From NCBI GenBank assembly GCA_003506435.1, contig DOAQ01000039.1, positions 1 through 52,215 of the forward strand: a DNA stretch of 52,215 nucleotides, in the 5' to 3' direction. The notes beneath the pieces are model-generated. The model did not search any database, had not been told where the DNA came from, and was given only the letters and a program-made list of their open reading frames with translations. The position numbers were made by a program, and so were the translations under genes. Positions 43,054-51,349 of this stretch are shown piece after piece (within the stretch, counting starts at the first letter, position 1; each line of letters starts with the position of its first letter). This stretch comes from Prolixibacteraceae bacterium (GTDB lineage: Bacteria > Bacteroidota > Bacteroidia > Bacteroidales > Prolixibacteraceae).

Positions 43054-43839
43054 ATGAAAACCAGTTTTTTCGTTTTAGCCATTCTTTTGGCTTGTTTTTT
43101 ATTTAGTTGCACATCTCTTAAAGATGCGGGCGACTGCCAAAGCGAAGAGTATGATTTGTATATCCTTGCCGGACAATCGAACATGGCCGGACGTGGTATT
43201 TTAACCGATTCACTGAAAAATCTGCAAAACAATCAGGTTTGGATGCTTACCAAAGATTTGAGCTGGACAGTGGCTAAACATCCCATTCATTTCGACAAGC
43301 CAACAGTTGCTGGTGTTGGGCCGGGCTTGTCGTTCGGGATAGAGATGGCAAAAGCACATCCGGGTAAAAAGATAGGCCTGATTCCTTGTGCAGTGGGCGG
43401 AACTGCGATTGATAAATGGCAACCTGGTGTATTTGATAAGGTCACGTTAACACATCCGTATGATGATGCGGTAGTTCGGATTACCGAAGCCATGAAATAT
43501 GGAAAAGTAAAAGGCATGATCTGGTTGCAGGGAGAGGGGGACAGTAACGAAGCATTGGCTGCTGTGTACCTCGACAAACTGGATGTGCTGATCGGGCGTA
43601 TCAGGGAACTGACCGGTGAGGAGAATCTACCGGTAGTGGTTGGTGAGCTTGGGGATTTCAAACCTAATTATCAACTGATTAACACTGAGCTGCACAAAGC
43701 TTCGTTGAGAATAAATAAAATTAGCGTGGCAAGTTCCGAAGGGTTTACCGACAAAGGCGACAAGACCCATTTCGATTCAAAATCGGCTATCGCTTATGGG
43801 GTGCGGTTTGCCGAACAGATGCAAAAATTGCAGAAGTAA
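43054..43839 (+). CDS. CE6-like (sialate O-acetylesterase family) esterase, lipoprotein
   Basis: This 261-residue lipoprotein (FLFSC, Cys about 19) is an SGNH-fold esterase. The nucleophile is S42 in YILAGQSNMAGRG. Further blocks are PCAVGGTAIDKW, MIWLQGEGDSNE and the C-terminal THFDSKSAIAYG (Asp-His). CE6 and SASA-domain enzymes remove acetyl groups from sugars. Here it would clear acetyl groups that block the lyases. It is the last PUL gene. Confidence 0.87.
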   Translation: MKTSFFVLAILLACFLFSCTSLKDAGDCQSEEYDLYILAGQSNMAGRGILTDSLKNLQNNQVWMLTKDLSWTVAKHPIHFDKPTVAGVGPGLSFGIEMAKAHPGKKIGLIPCAVGGTAIDKWQPGVFDKVTLTHPYDDAVVRITEAMKYGKVKGMIWLQGEGDSNEALAAVYLDKLDVLIGRIRELTGEENLPVVVGELGDFKPNYQLINTELHKASLRINKISVASSEGFTDKGDKTHFDSKSAIAYGVRFAEQMQKLQK

Positions 43840-43864
43840 TCAATAAATGAACAATACAACTGTA

Positions 43865-43893
43865 GCAATTTCGGCATGACTTGCCGAAATTGC
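43865..43893 (+). terminator. Strong hairpin at the end of the PUL
   Basis: GCAATTTCGGCA (43865-43876) pairs perfectly with TGCCGAAATTGC (43882-43893) around a 5-base loop, 25 bases after the last PUL stop codon. There is no T-run, and its right arm lies inside a gene remnant. It may still act as an end hairpin. Confidence 0.4.
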
Positions 43894-44053
43894 TGTAAGC
43901 AACCTTCGCATTACCCGCAATGAACTGTTGTACAAGGAAACGACCGGTATGATTGATGTAGCTGCTGCCGTAAAAACCTACATTAAGTCGGTATTTGATG
44001 CAATAAGCCCCCAGTACAAGCAAGTAAGCTCCCTGAAATTTACCAAGCGGTAG
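43880..44053 (+). pseudogene. 3' remnant of a conserved Bacteroidota gene
   Basis: One frame reads AEIAVSNLRITRNELLYKE, then TGMIDVAAAVKTYIKSVF and SPQYKQVSSLKFTKR, then a stop at 44051. It has the periodicity of a real protein end and resembles the C terminus of a widespread Bacteroidota protein that I cannot name. A stop codon at 43877 lies upstream in frame, with no start codon in a sensible place. Only about 57 codons remain, so it is a decayed copy. Confidence 0.55.
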
Positions 44054-44061
44054 CTCAATGC

Positions 44062-44313
44062 TGTAATTTACTTCCTGTTTTATAAAATAACCTTCGTGCA
44101 TTTTGTAATACATGCTGGTAATATTGTAATGACTTTGGGTATTTTAGTATTACCGGCTGTGTTATTTGTAATAGATATTGGTATAATTATATCTCTCAAT
44201 GTGTTTATTGTAAATTGTCTGGTTTACATTGCAACAGAAAATGTAATTCATGTAACGATCATTGTTGTTTATGTAATTTGCATTGGTATTTGTGATATCG
44301 ACCGGCAAAATTG
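44062..44313 (+). repeat. Degenerate 21-bp tandem repeat array (about 12 units)
   Basis: TGTAA occurs at 44062, 44104, 44125, 44167, 44209, 44251 and 44272, all in phase with a 21-base period. Two further copies (44242, 44312) are out of phase. The consensus unit is roughly TGTAATnnnnnTTGGTnTTAT, for example TGTAATAGATATTGGTATAA. No gene is convincing here. The 97-codon frame at 44096 is the translation of the repeat. 21 bases is two helical turns, so the conserved motif faces one side of the DNA. Confidence 0.7.
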
Positions 44314-44407
44314 TAACAATGAAAGTTCTCTTCAAAAAAAAGACCGTCTTCTAAATATTCTTTCCCATAAACCATCCAACAATTAAGCAATTCAACTATC
44401 TCTTCCT

Positions 44408-47400
44408 CTACTCTTTTTTCTTCTGCCTGTCCCGCTTCATGAATGCCATCGGGTTATTGAAAATACGTTCGCGTAATTCGGCTTGCCGGGTAATTCGCCA
44501 TTTGTTGACGTAGGTGATAACTTTCCGCAGGATGTCGAAATACAGCGAGACCATCAGGATACCGGTAAACAGCCAGATGACAATGATATTGAACAGGATC
44601 GTGTCAATTTTTAATTTGCCGATGTATTTGCAGGCAGCATAAAAATGGGCGCTTCCGTTGTTGTATACCGGGTGCCGGAAAATGGGTTCATCGCCTTGGT
44701 AAATGCGATCGTTTGATACATATAATTTATCGGGTGAATATTTGTCGCGCACCAGCGTTTCCAGCTTCTTGTTCACATATTTATTCCGGAAACTGATCAT
44801 CTCGTCTTTATTATCGAAGCCCGACAATAACCGGTCGTATTTTGTTTCAAGGGCTTTCGAAGCCGTTGCGTATTGTTTTTGATATGCTGAAGTTGCCTGG
44901 TCCAAATAGCCGAACAATACTCCGGTTTCTGTTTCGTTTAATGGTTTATAACCGATCAGGGGAACCAGTTTGGACACTGAATCAGAGGAAGGTTTTACCG
45001 ACTCCAGTAAATCGGACAATGAATTTCTCAGAATGCCCGTGAATTGAGCTGCTTCTTCCGGCTCGTTATTTTTCAGGTGGGCACGATACATTTTTAGGTA
45101 ATTGCCGACTTCGGGCAGTTGATAGTATGCGCGAAAGGCAAACTCATTTTTTTCGACCTCTTCATCGAAAATATGCCGCCTGTAATCATTGTTTTTGAAC
45201 TGGTTGACGGCCAGCGCCTCGTAGGACCAGCGCGATACCATGACATCGCCGATTAAAGGGGTGCGGTCGTAGCTGGAGAGCGAATAGTGCATCTTGTTGA
45301 AATCGATAATGACGCCGCTCAGCAGGAGCTGGGGCACAAGCAGGAGAGGAACCAGAACATAAATCGCCACAGCCGAATCCAGTCCTGCCGAAAGGTTTAA
45401 ACCCACCATGTTGGCAAAGCAAGCCGTTGAAAATAAAATGGCCCAGGTTGAGAATGTCAGTCCGTGAATTTCGAGCATATAATGGCCAATGGCAACGAAC
45501 GAAGCCATCTGGATAGCCGAAATGATAAGAAGCATGGTGATCTTTGATGCGAAATAAGCCCCTTTGCTGAGGTTCAGGAATTCTTCACGCTTTCGGATCT
45601 TTCGGTCCTTGAAAATTTCTTCTGCACTGATAATAAGTCCGGTGAAAAGGGCGACCACTACATTCATAAAAAGGAAAGCCGGAATATTCACATTTTCGCT
45701 GAACAAATATTTACCATGTGCCGAATACTTGGAAAAGAAAGCAACAATCAGCGCCAGAATAGGCGCTTCGAGCAATGCGATTGAAAGGTATTGCCTGTTC
45801 GATTTTTTTGTGAGGAAATCTCGTTTCAGGAATAATTTGAATTGGTTAAACCATTTCGGGGTTTTAAAATTTATTTCCGGAATTTTTTCCTGTTCCACCG
45901 GGTTGATGTGCATGAATTCAACAACCCGGGGTTCAACGTTTTCCTTGTACCTCTGATACCATTCTTCCGGGGAAATCTTTCGGCGGCGTATGCTTTTTCC
46001 AAAAGGGTCGACCATACGGGCTTCGATAATATGCAACGGTTGTTCTGTTTTTACGTTCCCGCAGGCAAGGCATTCGCTCTCGTCGGGATTGATATAGTTG
46101 GCCTGGTGTTTAAAGTACGTAATGGCTTCCTTCGGATTGCCGAAAAAAACGACCCGTCCTCCTTTGTCCATCACAATCATGCGATCGAACAGTTTGTAAA
46201 TGTCGCTTGATGGCTGATGGATGTTGGCAAAAACCAGTTTTCCTTTTAAACACTGGCGTTTTAAGAGGTACATTACCTTCTCGGAGTCGGCTGACGAAAG
46301 GCCGGAAGTAGGTTCGTCGACAAACAGGATAGATGGCTCGCGCATCAACTCCAGGGCAATGTTCAGACGTTTCCGCTGACCGCCGCTCAGGATTTTTTTC
46401 AGCGGATTGCCAACCACCAGGTCGCTGGCTTCTATCAGGTCGAAGTCAACCAACGCCTGTTCAACAATAGCTTCAATTTCTTCGTCGTCAATGCTGCCGA
46501 AACAAAACCGGGCATTGAATTCCAGATTTTGGTACACGGTCAGTTCTTCGAGCAGCAGATCGTCCTGCGGAACATAGCCAATCACTCCCTTCAGGATTTC
46601 TTCGTTTTCCGGATCATGCAGGTTGTATCCGTTGATGGTGATATCGCCTTTTGCCGGTTTCAGTTTACCATTCAGCACATTCAGCAGGGTGGTTTTGCCG
46701 ACCCCGCTTCCGCCCAGAATTCCAACCAGGTCGCCCGACCGTTCCTGAAAACTGAATGGATGGAGGCCGTAAACCCTCCTGTTAAAACGGTATTCAATAT
46801 TTTCAGCATTAAATACAATGCGTGGCTTCCCGCGTTCCTGAATAAAGCGGGTCATGATGCTGCTGTAATAAATCGGTATGATGCGCGATGTTTTCAGGAT
46901 TCCTCCGGGAGGAAACATGTACAGGCGTTGCTGGTCGAGCCGGTGCCCGTTCAGATACAGGTTGCGCGGCCCCCAGTATTTCAGAAACAAAGTGTTTGCA
47001 CTGTTGATGCGGATGAGCCTGATTTCGACCTGCTGGCCTTCGCGGTACAAATGGTTGATCTCCTTGTCCGGGTAATCGGGATTCCCGTTGACAACAAACA
47101 GACAATCTTTATCCTTCACTTTTTCGATTGAAAACAGGAAAAAACGATACAGGTTGTCGTATTCGCGGTAATCAATTTTCAGTCCGCGTGCTACTACGTT
47201 CACCGTGATCAGGTCGTCGATATTGAGGCCGGCCGGTTTATTGACAAAATTGAGCAACTGGGAAACAATCAGGAACCGGGTACCAAGATCGTAATGACTA
47301 ACAATGTCGCTGCAAATGTCATTGAGATATTTCTTATTGATGAACCGTTTCCCTTTGCCTCCTTCATGGTATAATATTTCCTGGTGATCGACATGGTAAA

Positions 47401-47569
47401 AATTTACAAACTCCTGATAGGTATCCATGTACTTGCCTGCCATTTCGGTGTTCAGATTCTCCCTGAGATAGGATTCAACCAGCACCTTGCTTTCGTCGGG
47501 TAAATCCTGCCGGTAATCGGTAACGATTGCAAAAAGCTTTAGTAGTGTTTCAATTATTCCTTCGTACAT
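44408..47569 (-). CDS. ABCG-type ATP-binding/permease fusion with long N-terminal extension
   Basis: This 1053-residue protein has an N-terminal extension (about 1-250) that starts with a TerB-like helical region (LLKLFAIVTDYRQDLPDESK). An ABC ATPase follows with Walker A GGSGVGKTTLL (286-296), signature LSGGQRKRL (394-402) and Walker B ILFVDEPTSG (414-423), then an ABC2-type membrane domain (about 610-790). A large loop (about 790-960) and a final transmembrane helix near residue 1000 are followed by a basic cytoplasmic tail. The order ATPase-then-membrane and the HQPSSDIY motif place it with ABCG (White/PDR) half-transporters, so it probably acts as a dimer. It lies 29 bases downstream of a lipoprotein gene. 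The cargo is unknown. Confidence 0.85.
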   Translation of the reverse strand: MYEGIIETLLKLFAIVTDYRQDLPDESKVLVESYLRENLNTEMAGKYMDTYQEFVNFYHVDHQEILYHEGGKGKRFINKKYLNDICSDIVSHYDLGTRFLIVSQLLNFVNKPAGLNIDDLITVNVVARGLKIDYREYDNLYRFFLFSIEKVKDKDCLFVVNGNPDYPDKEINHLYREGQQVEIRLIRINSANTLFLKYWGPRNLYLNGHRLDQQRLYMFPPGGILKTSRIIPIYYSSIMTRFIQERGKPRIVFNAENIEYRFNRRVYGLHPFSFQERSGDLVGILGGSGVGKTTLLNVLNGKLKPAKGDITINGYNLHDPENEEILKGVIGYVPQDDLLLEELTVYQNLEFNARFCFGSIDDEEIEAIVEQALVDFDLIEASDLVVGNPLKKILSGGQRKRLNIALELMREPSILFVDEPTSGLSSADSEKVMYLLKRQCLKGKLVFANIHQPSSDIYKLFDRMIVMDKGGRVVFFGNPKEAITYFKHQANYINPDESECLACGNVKTEQPLHIIEARMVDPFGKSIRRRKISPEEWYQRYKENVEPRVVEFMHINPVEQEKIPEINFKTPKWFNQFKLFLKRDFLTKKSNRQYLSIALLEAPILALIVAFFSKYSAHGKYLFSENVNIPAFLFMNVVVALFTGLIISAEEIFKDRKIRKREEFLNLSKGAYFASKITMLLIISAIQMASFVAIGHYMLEIHGLTFSTWAILFSTACFANMVGLNLSAGLDSAVAIYVLVPLLLVPQLLLSGVIIDFNKMHYSLSSYDRTPLIGDVMVSRWSYEALAVNQFKNNDYRRHIFDEEVEKNEFAFRAYYQLPEVGNYLKMYRAHLKNNEPEEAAQFTGILRNSLSDLLESVKPSSDSVSKLVPLIGYKPLNETETGVLFGYLDQATSAYQKQYATASKALETKYDRLLSGFDNKDEMISFRNKYVNKKLETLVRDKYSPDKLYVSNDRIYQGDEPIFRHPVYNNGSAHFYAACKYIGKLKIDTILFNIIVIWLFTGILMVSLYFDILRKVITYVNKWRITRQAELRERIFNNPMAFMKRDRQKKKE

Positions 47570-47598
47570 AGTTTCGGGTCGTTCCTGAAATTTTATTA

Positions 47599-48426
47599 TT
47601 ACTGAATATAGCTGTTCCTGATTTTTTCAAGAGTTTCAGTTAATCGCATAACCTGTTGTTCCGTCATCGACGTGTTTCCTTCTTCTGTTGCATAAATGCT
47701 GTTTATTTCCTGAATGATCTGCCGGGCGTCCTTGGTCATTTCCTCATTTTTACTTTCTTTCATCAATGTTTCCAAGTCTTGCAGAGGATCTTTCTGAAAC
47801 AGGATAGCCTTTATTATTTCCGGGTTCTGAAATGTGTTTCCTGAAATATGCGTGGTAAGGTACAACCCTTCAATAACTGTTCCGGTTAAAATCAGGTACG
47901 AAAGTTCTGACCTCCCTTGTTTGTTTAGGTACGAATACACATTCTCAAACATTTCGGAAATAATTTCAACCAGTTGGTCTTTGTTGTCGATGCTTGCTTC
48001 AATCCGGTTACTCAAATCATGCCCGAAAGCCGGGGCGAAATCAAGTTCCCTGACCAGTATTTCGCAAGCTGCAAAATAATCTTGTACCTCCGTTTTTTTA
48101 TTGTACGTGATGGTATATGCCAGGTCGGCTGCGTAAATGCCCAGATTAACTGCCTTGCTTCTTTCAGTGAAATAGGTGCCTGCTTTTTCCGGGTCGTTGG
48201 TAATTCCGCCAATATAACCTGCCTCAATTTCATTCAGCATACTGGTTACTTCAAATGCAGATGGAAGAGGGGAAACGTATTCCTCAAATTCTTTTTTGAA
48301 TGTTTTATGAATATCGTTTGAGCTTTGTTTCTGATTGTTTTTCCTGTTGCACGATGATAGACTGTTTAACCCAATTGCGATAATGAGGAATAAAAAAATA
48401 AACCGGAACATTTTTACTGCTCTCAT
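47599..48426 (-). CDS. Helical lipoprotein of unknown function next to the ABCG transporter
   Basis: This 275-residue protein has a signal with lipobox (LNSLSSC, Cys about 26). The start may be the ATG six codons later at 48411, since both give a signal. The mature part is predicted almost all-helical (VTSMLNEIEAGYIGGITNDPEKAGTYF, landmark LNEIEAGYIGGITND, then YLILTGTVIEGLYLTTHI). It resembles a conserved Bacteroidota family whose function I do not know. The 29-base spacing suggests it works with the transporter, perhaps as a periplasmic partner. Confidence 0.7.
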   Translation of the reverse strand: MRAVKMFRFIFLFLIIAIGLNSLSSCNRKNNQKQSSNDIHKTFKKEFEEYVSPLPSAFEVTSMLNEIEAGYIGGITNDPEKAGTYFTERSKAVNLGIYAADLAYTITYNKKTEVQDYFAACEILVRELDFAPAFGHDLSNRIEASIDNKDQLVEIISEMFENVYSYLNKQGRSELSYLILTGTVIEGLYLTTHISGNTFQNPEIIKAILFQKDPLQDLETLMKESKNEEMTKDARQIIQEINSIYATEEGNTSMTEQQVMRLTETLEKIRNSYIQ

Positions 48427-48835
48427 TGAAATAACATTATGTGTTTTTTAATTCCTGACAAATACAAGTTCGGCATTAAATGCCCCGAAAAACGATGATT
48501 AATATAGCTAAAATAATACAAAAACCAGGCAGAATCATAGTCTGAATTATTTTTTCCTGAATTCTTGATGTCAATTGGTGTTTTACAGGTTTCCCGGCGT
48601 GTTCCGGTAGACAGTTCCCCGTTCTCAGAATACAGGCAGAAATCAGGTTAAAACCACTTAGGTGAGGCTGTCCCAAAAGCCCTGAAAAGTTCACGCGAAA
48701 TGTGCAAAGTAAAAAACGGGAAGCACGCAAATATTTATTTGCCAGCCATATAATATTGGCGGCCTTTGCGGAAAATTCAGCGGTCTTTGCGTGAACTTTT
48801 CAGGGCTTTTGGGACAGCCTCGTGAGTAAACAATT
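48427..48835. other. Intergenic region holding a MITE
   Basis: This 409-base gap between the lipoprotein and creD contains the inverted-repeat element at 48664-48821. The rest shows no credible gene. The reading frames at 48476-48730 and 48691-48924 run through the element and are rejected. Confidence 0.7.
48664..48821. mobile_element. 158-bp MITE with perfect 33-bp terminal inverted repeats
   Basis: The left end GAGGCTGTCCCAAAAGCC... (48664-48696) and the right end (48789-48821) are exact reverse complements over 33 bases. The GAGGCTGTCCCAAAA tip is seen at ends of IS1182-like elements in Bacteroidota. The interior has no gene, but contains repeated CTTTGCG words. No clear target-site duplication is seen (at most GT on each side). 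It lies 14 bases downstream of the creD stop, so its hairpin may also end that transcript. Confidence 0.85.
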
Positions 48836-50158
48836 TTATTCGTTGTACCAGTTGATCTTCTGGGTAAAAAACATAGTGAGCGCGAGTACACAAAACAACC
48901 CGATACTTCCGACCAAAAGCGCATACGATTCCAACTGCATTAACACAAAAACGAACCCGAAGGAAAAGGTGAGGATCGAAGAAAGCAGGATCGAATTTGA
49001 CCAGGTTTTCAGGAACGATCTTGAATAGATCAGCACCATTCCGATGACTGCGAGGGAGGAAATCAGGTAGGCTAGATTGAACCCCAAATGTTCGGAAATA
49101 GAAAGCAGCAACAGGTAAAAAATCAATACGGCAAAGCCAACTAAAATATACTGGAAAGAATGCACTCTTTGTTTGGTGATTATTTCGTTCAGAAAAAAGG
49201 AGAGAAACATAAAAAGAATAACCAGAATGCCATATTTTGCGCTGCGTAAACTTTTTTGGTAGTGGTCGGCCACAGAAACCAGTTTCACCCCGAAATCTGC
49301 ATTGGTAACATTGAAAGCGTCATCTTTCCATGACTGCGGAAAGTTCCGGTTGAAGTTCAGAATTTTCCATTGGGCAGTAAATCCGTTGACAGAAACACTG
49401 CGGTCTTCAGGTAAAAAATTCCCCTGAAATCCCGGATCGTTCCACGATGATTTGATGTTCACCCGGGTGGTTTCTCCCAGCGGAGTAAATTGCAATTCAT
49501 CGGAACCTTTCAAATTCAGATTGATATGAAAATCAGCGGGGAAGGAAGATGGTCCGGAATGAGGAACCAGTATGGAAATTCCCTTGTCTCCAAGTAAGCG
49601 GTTGTCCATGCCCGGTGAAAAAGGATACGTTTCTCCGTTCCAGATTAAATCAACCATTGCATTTATTCCGCGCAAATCGCTGATGGCAACCGATAAACTG
49701 GCTTTTCCCCATAAAATATCCGATTGGTTCAGCTTGAACTTTTCAAAATCCGGGTTCTCAAAATGCCCGGTTATTTTCAATGTCGACTCGTATACGACCG
49801 ACTGGTAAATGCTTCGGTATAATTCCTTTGGAACAATTTCCCCTTCGATGTTCAGCGTTTCCGGTAAAAAGTGATATTCGTGGATTTCCTCTTTAATAAT
49901 CGTTCCTTTGTCGTCAAAGGTCTTCTCAATGTAAGGAATAGTCAGTACCGGTCCTCGGAGAGTCTGGTTAAGCGACCATTTTTGCATGACTTCATGTTTT
50001 GCCGATTCCGCCGAGCTTTCGCGTTCGCGTACCAGTTCCTCGATCATCACCCGGGGAATCATCAGCACAAGCGCTATGAATCCGATGGTTATTACTTTTA
50101 ACGTTATTTGCCAGTTGATGACTTTTGCTTTTTCTTCTAAAAATTGTTTTGTTTCCAT
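48836..50158 (-). CDS. creD: CreD-family inner-membrane protein
   Basis: This 440-residue protein has an N-terminal transmembrane helix (about 20-40), a long extracytoplasmic part (about 45-300) and four or five helices in the C-terminal third. Landmarks are LVRERESSAESAKHEV and RGPVLTIPYIEK at the start of the periplasmic part and LFFLNEIITKQRVHSFQYILVG at the start of the helical block (landmark RVHSFQYILVG). This matches the CreD (PF06123) family, linked in Enterobacteria to envelope stress and colicin tolerance. It follows a winged-helix regulator gene, a common arrangement in Bacteroidota. Confidence 0.9.
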   Translation of the reverse strand: METKQFLEEKAKVINWQITLKVITIGFIALVLMIPRVMIEELVRERESSAESAKHEVMQKWSLNQTLRGPVLTIPYIEKTFDDKGTIIKEEIHEYHFLPETLNIEGEIVPKELYRSIYQSVVYESTLKITGHFENPDFEKFKLNQSDILWGKASLSVAISDLRGINAMVDLIWNGETYPFSPGMDNRLLGDKGISILVPHSGPSSFPADFHINLNLKGSDELQFTPLGETTRVNIKSSWNDPGFQGNFLPEDRSVSVNGFTAQWKILNFNRNFPQSWKDDAFNVTNADFGVKLVSVADHYQKSLRSAKYGILVILFMFLSFFLNEIITKQRVHSFQYILVGFAVLIFYLLLLSISEHLGFNLAYLISSLAVIGMVLIYSRSFLKTWSNSILLSSILTFSFGFVFVLMQLESYALLVGSIGLFCVLALTMFFTQKINWYNE

Positions 50159-50220
50159 TGTGTTTGTTTTTATGATTTGTTCAAAGAACTTTGAAATGCA
50201 GAGTGTGTAATCAAAAAAAA

Positions 50221-50523
50221 TTAGCGTTGTTTCAATATTTCTTCCAGTGTTTCCAGATGTTTCTCAAAAGCGGTTTTTCCGGTTTCAGTAATTGTATAAA
50301 CAGTATTCGGTTTCCGGTTGATAAAACTCTTTTTTACTGAAATGTATCCTTCCTTTTCGAGGTGTTTTAAATGACTGGCCAGGTTGCCATCCGTAACTTC
50401 AAGCAATTCCTTCAGATCGTTGAACGAAGCCTCGCTGTTCACGCGCAGAACAGACATAGCTCCCAGTCTGATTTTATTTTCAAAGGCCTTATCCAGTTGT
50501 TGTAATAGATTCTTCACGCTCAC
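50221..50523 (-). CDS. Winged-helix transcriptional regulator upstream of creD
   Basis: The GTG at 50523 is the preferred start (VSVKNLLQQLDKAFENKIRL), giving 100 residues. The frame extends to 50730, but that part overlaps the neighbouring gene and reads as noise. The GTG overlaps the TGA stop of the membrane-protein gene (GTGA), so the two are translationally coupled. The sequence FNDLKELLEVTDGNLASHLKHLEKEGYISVKKS (landmark LEVTDGNLASHLKHLEKEGY) is a typical MarR/HTH_34-like DNA-binding domain. It is likely to regulate creD and itself. Confidence 0.87.
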   Translation of the reverse strand: MSVKNLLQQLDKAFENKIRLGAMSVLRVNSEASFNDLKELLEVTDGNLASHLKHLEKEGYISVKKSFINRKPNTVYTITETGKTAFEKHLETLEEILKQR

Positions 50524-51131
50524 TTTGTATTCTGTTCGTACCTGAAATACATGACTGTACCGTAAATAATATGAATAACACCAAACCCGGTTGCCCAGAA
50601 TAGCAGTCCCATTCCCGGAAATAACGCTGCAAAAATGCCAAGTACTATTTGGAACAGGCCCATGTAAAAGATTTCCTGACGGGTGAATTTGGCCGCATTG
50701 ACAAGGGCCAAACCATAAAAAACAAGACATGACGGAGCAACAATGTCAAAAACCCCCCGCGATACAAAAATTAAAATCAGGATGCCTCCGCTCACAAGAG
50801 GCACCGCAAGATTGATGCACATTGCCCGGGAGCCGGGATTCCATATCTTTTTTCCTGATTCTTTAGTCCGCCGGTAGGTCAGCCACAACACGGTAACCAG
50901 CGATAAAATTAAAACTACCGTAGCTAACCCGGCCAGTTGATAGATGACAGGAAAAGTTGAAACTACAAATAACTGGAAATAGATCATCCGGTAGGCGATG
51001 AATGCACCGGCCAACGCATAAATACCGATTAAAATTCCCGACAAGCCACTTAACGAAAGAAACCGGCTCGACTGTTCCATCATCTGCCTGATTTCTTTTA
51101 TTTCTGACAAATAAGCTTCTGTGTTTTTCAT
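50520..51131 (-). CDS. Membrane protein of unknown function, first gene of the creD operon
   Basis: The ATG at 51131 gives a 203-residue protein starting MKNTEAYLSEIKEIRQMME. An upstream ATG at 51182 adds 17 residues of a less typical kind. It has five or six transmembrane helices after a short cytoplasmic helix. No catalytic motif is recognised. Proteins of this kind usually accompany the HTH regulator and CreD in Bacteroidota. It overlaps the regulator start by four bases. Confidence 0.75.
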   Translation of the reverse strand: MKNTEAYLSEIKEIRQMMEQSSRFLSLSGLSGILIGIYALAGAFIAYRMIYFQLFVVSTFPVIYQLAGLATVVLILSLVTVLWLTYRRTKESGKKIWNPGSRAMCINLAVPLVSGGILILIFVSRGVFDIVAPSCLVFYGLALVNAAKFTRQEIFYMGLFQIVLGIFAALFPGMGLLFWATGFGVIHIIYGTVMYFRYEQNTK

Positions 51132-51272
51132 ATTTGAAAGTACTTTGAGTTGCAAAGTAAAAATATTTTCCGGCAATTTCAAAACAGATGATTATAATTT
51201 TGCGGATATTTTTTTAATGAAAGCGTTTCTTCGTTCATAAAAACATAGAGACCAATATGATGAGCCGAGCAC

Positions 51273-51304
51273 CTGATCCGATGAACTCAAGTTCATTGGA
51301 TCAG
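51273..51304 (+). repeat. REP hairpin upstream of the RAYT gene
   Basis: CTGATCCGATGAAC (51273-51286) pairs with GTTCATTGGATCAG (51291-51304), a 14-bp stem with one G-T pair and the loop TCAA. It lies 46 bases before the RAYT start and differs in sequence from the downstream REP. Confidence 0.75.
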
Positions 51305-51349
51305 TTTGTTTCTCGAATAAAAGTGTTAAATTGAAGACAAAAACTTCCT

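Noticed and set aside
43865..43893. Clear intrinsic terminator after the PUL
   Set aside because: The stem is strong, but no T-run follows and it overlaps the gene remnant, so only a hairpin call is made.
44062..44313. CRISPR array
   Set aside because: The period is 21 bases with a degenerate unit. There are no identical repeats with unique spacers and no cas genes.
44096..44386. Plus-strand frame of about 97 codons
   Set aside because: It translates the 21-base tandem repeat as Cys-Asn-rich heptads and has no family resemblance.
48476..48924. Minus-strand open frames through the MITE
   Set aside because: They depend on the inverted repeats for their sequence and lack any family pattern.
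50524..50730. N-terminal extension of the winged-helix regulator
   Set aside because: It overlaps the membrane-protein gene in another frame and gives a Cys-rich, non-family sequence. The GTG at 50523 fits the GTGA overlap.
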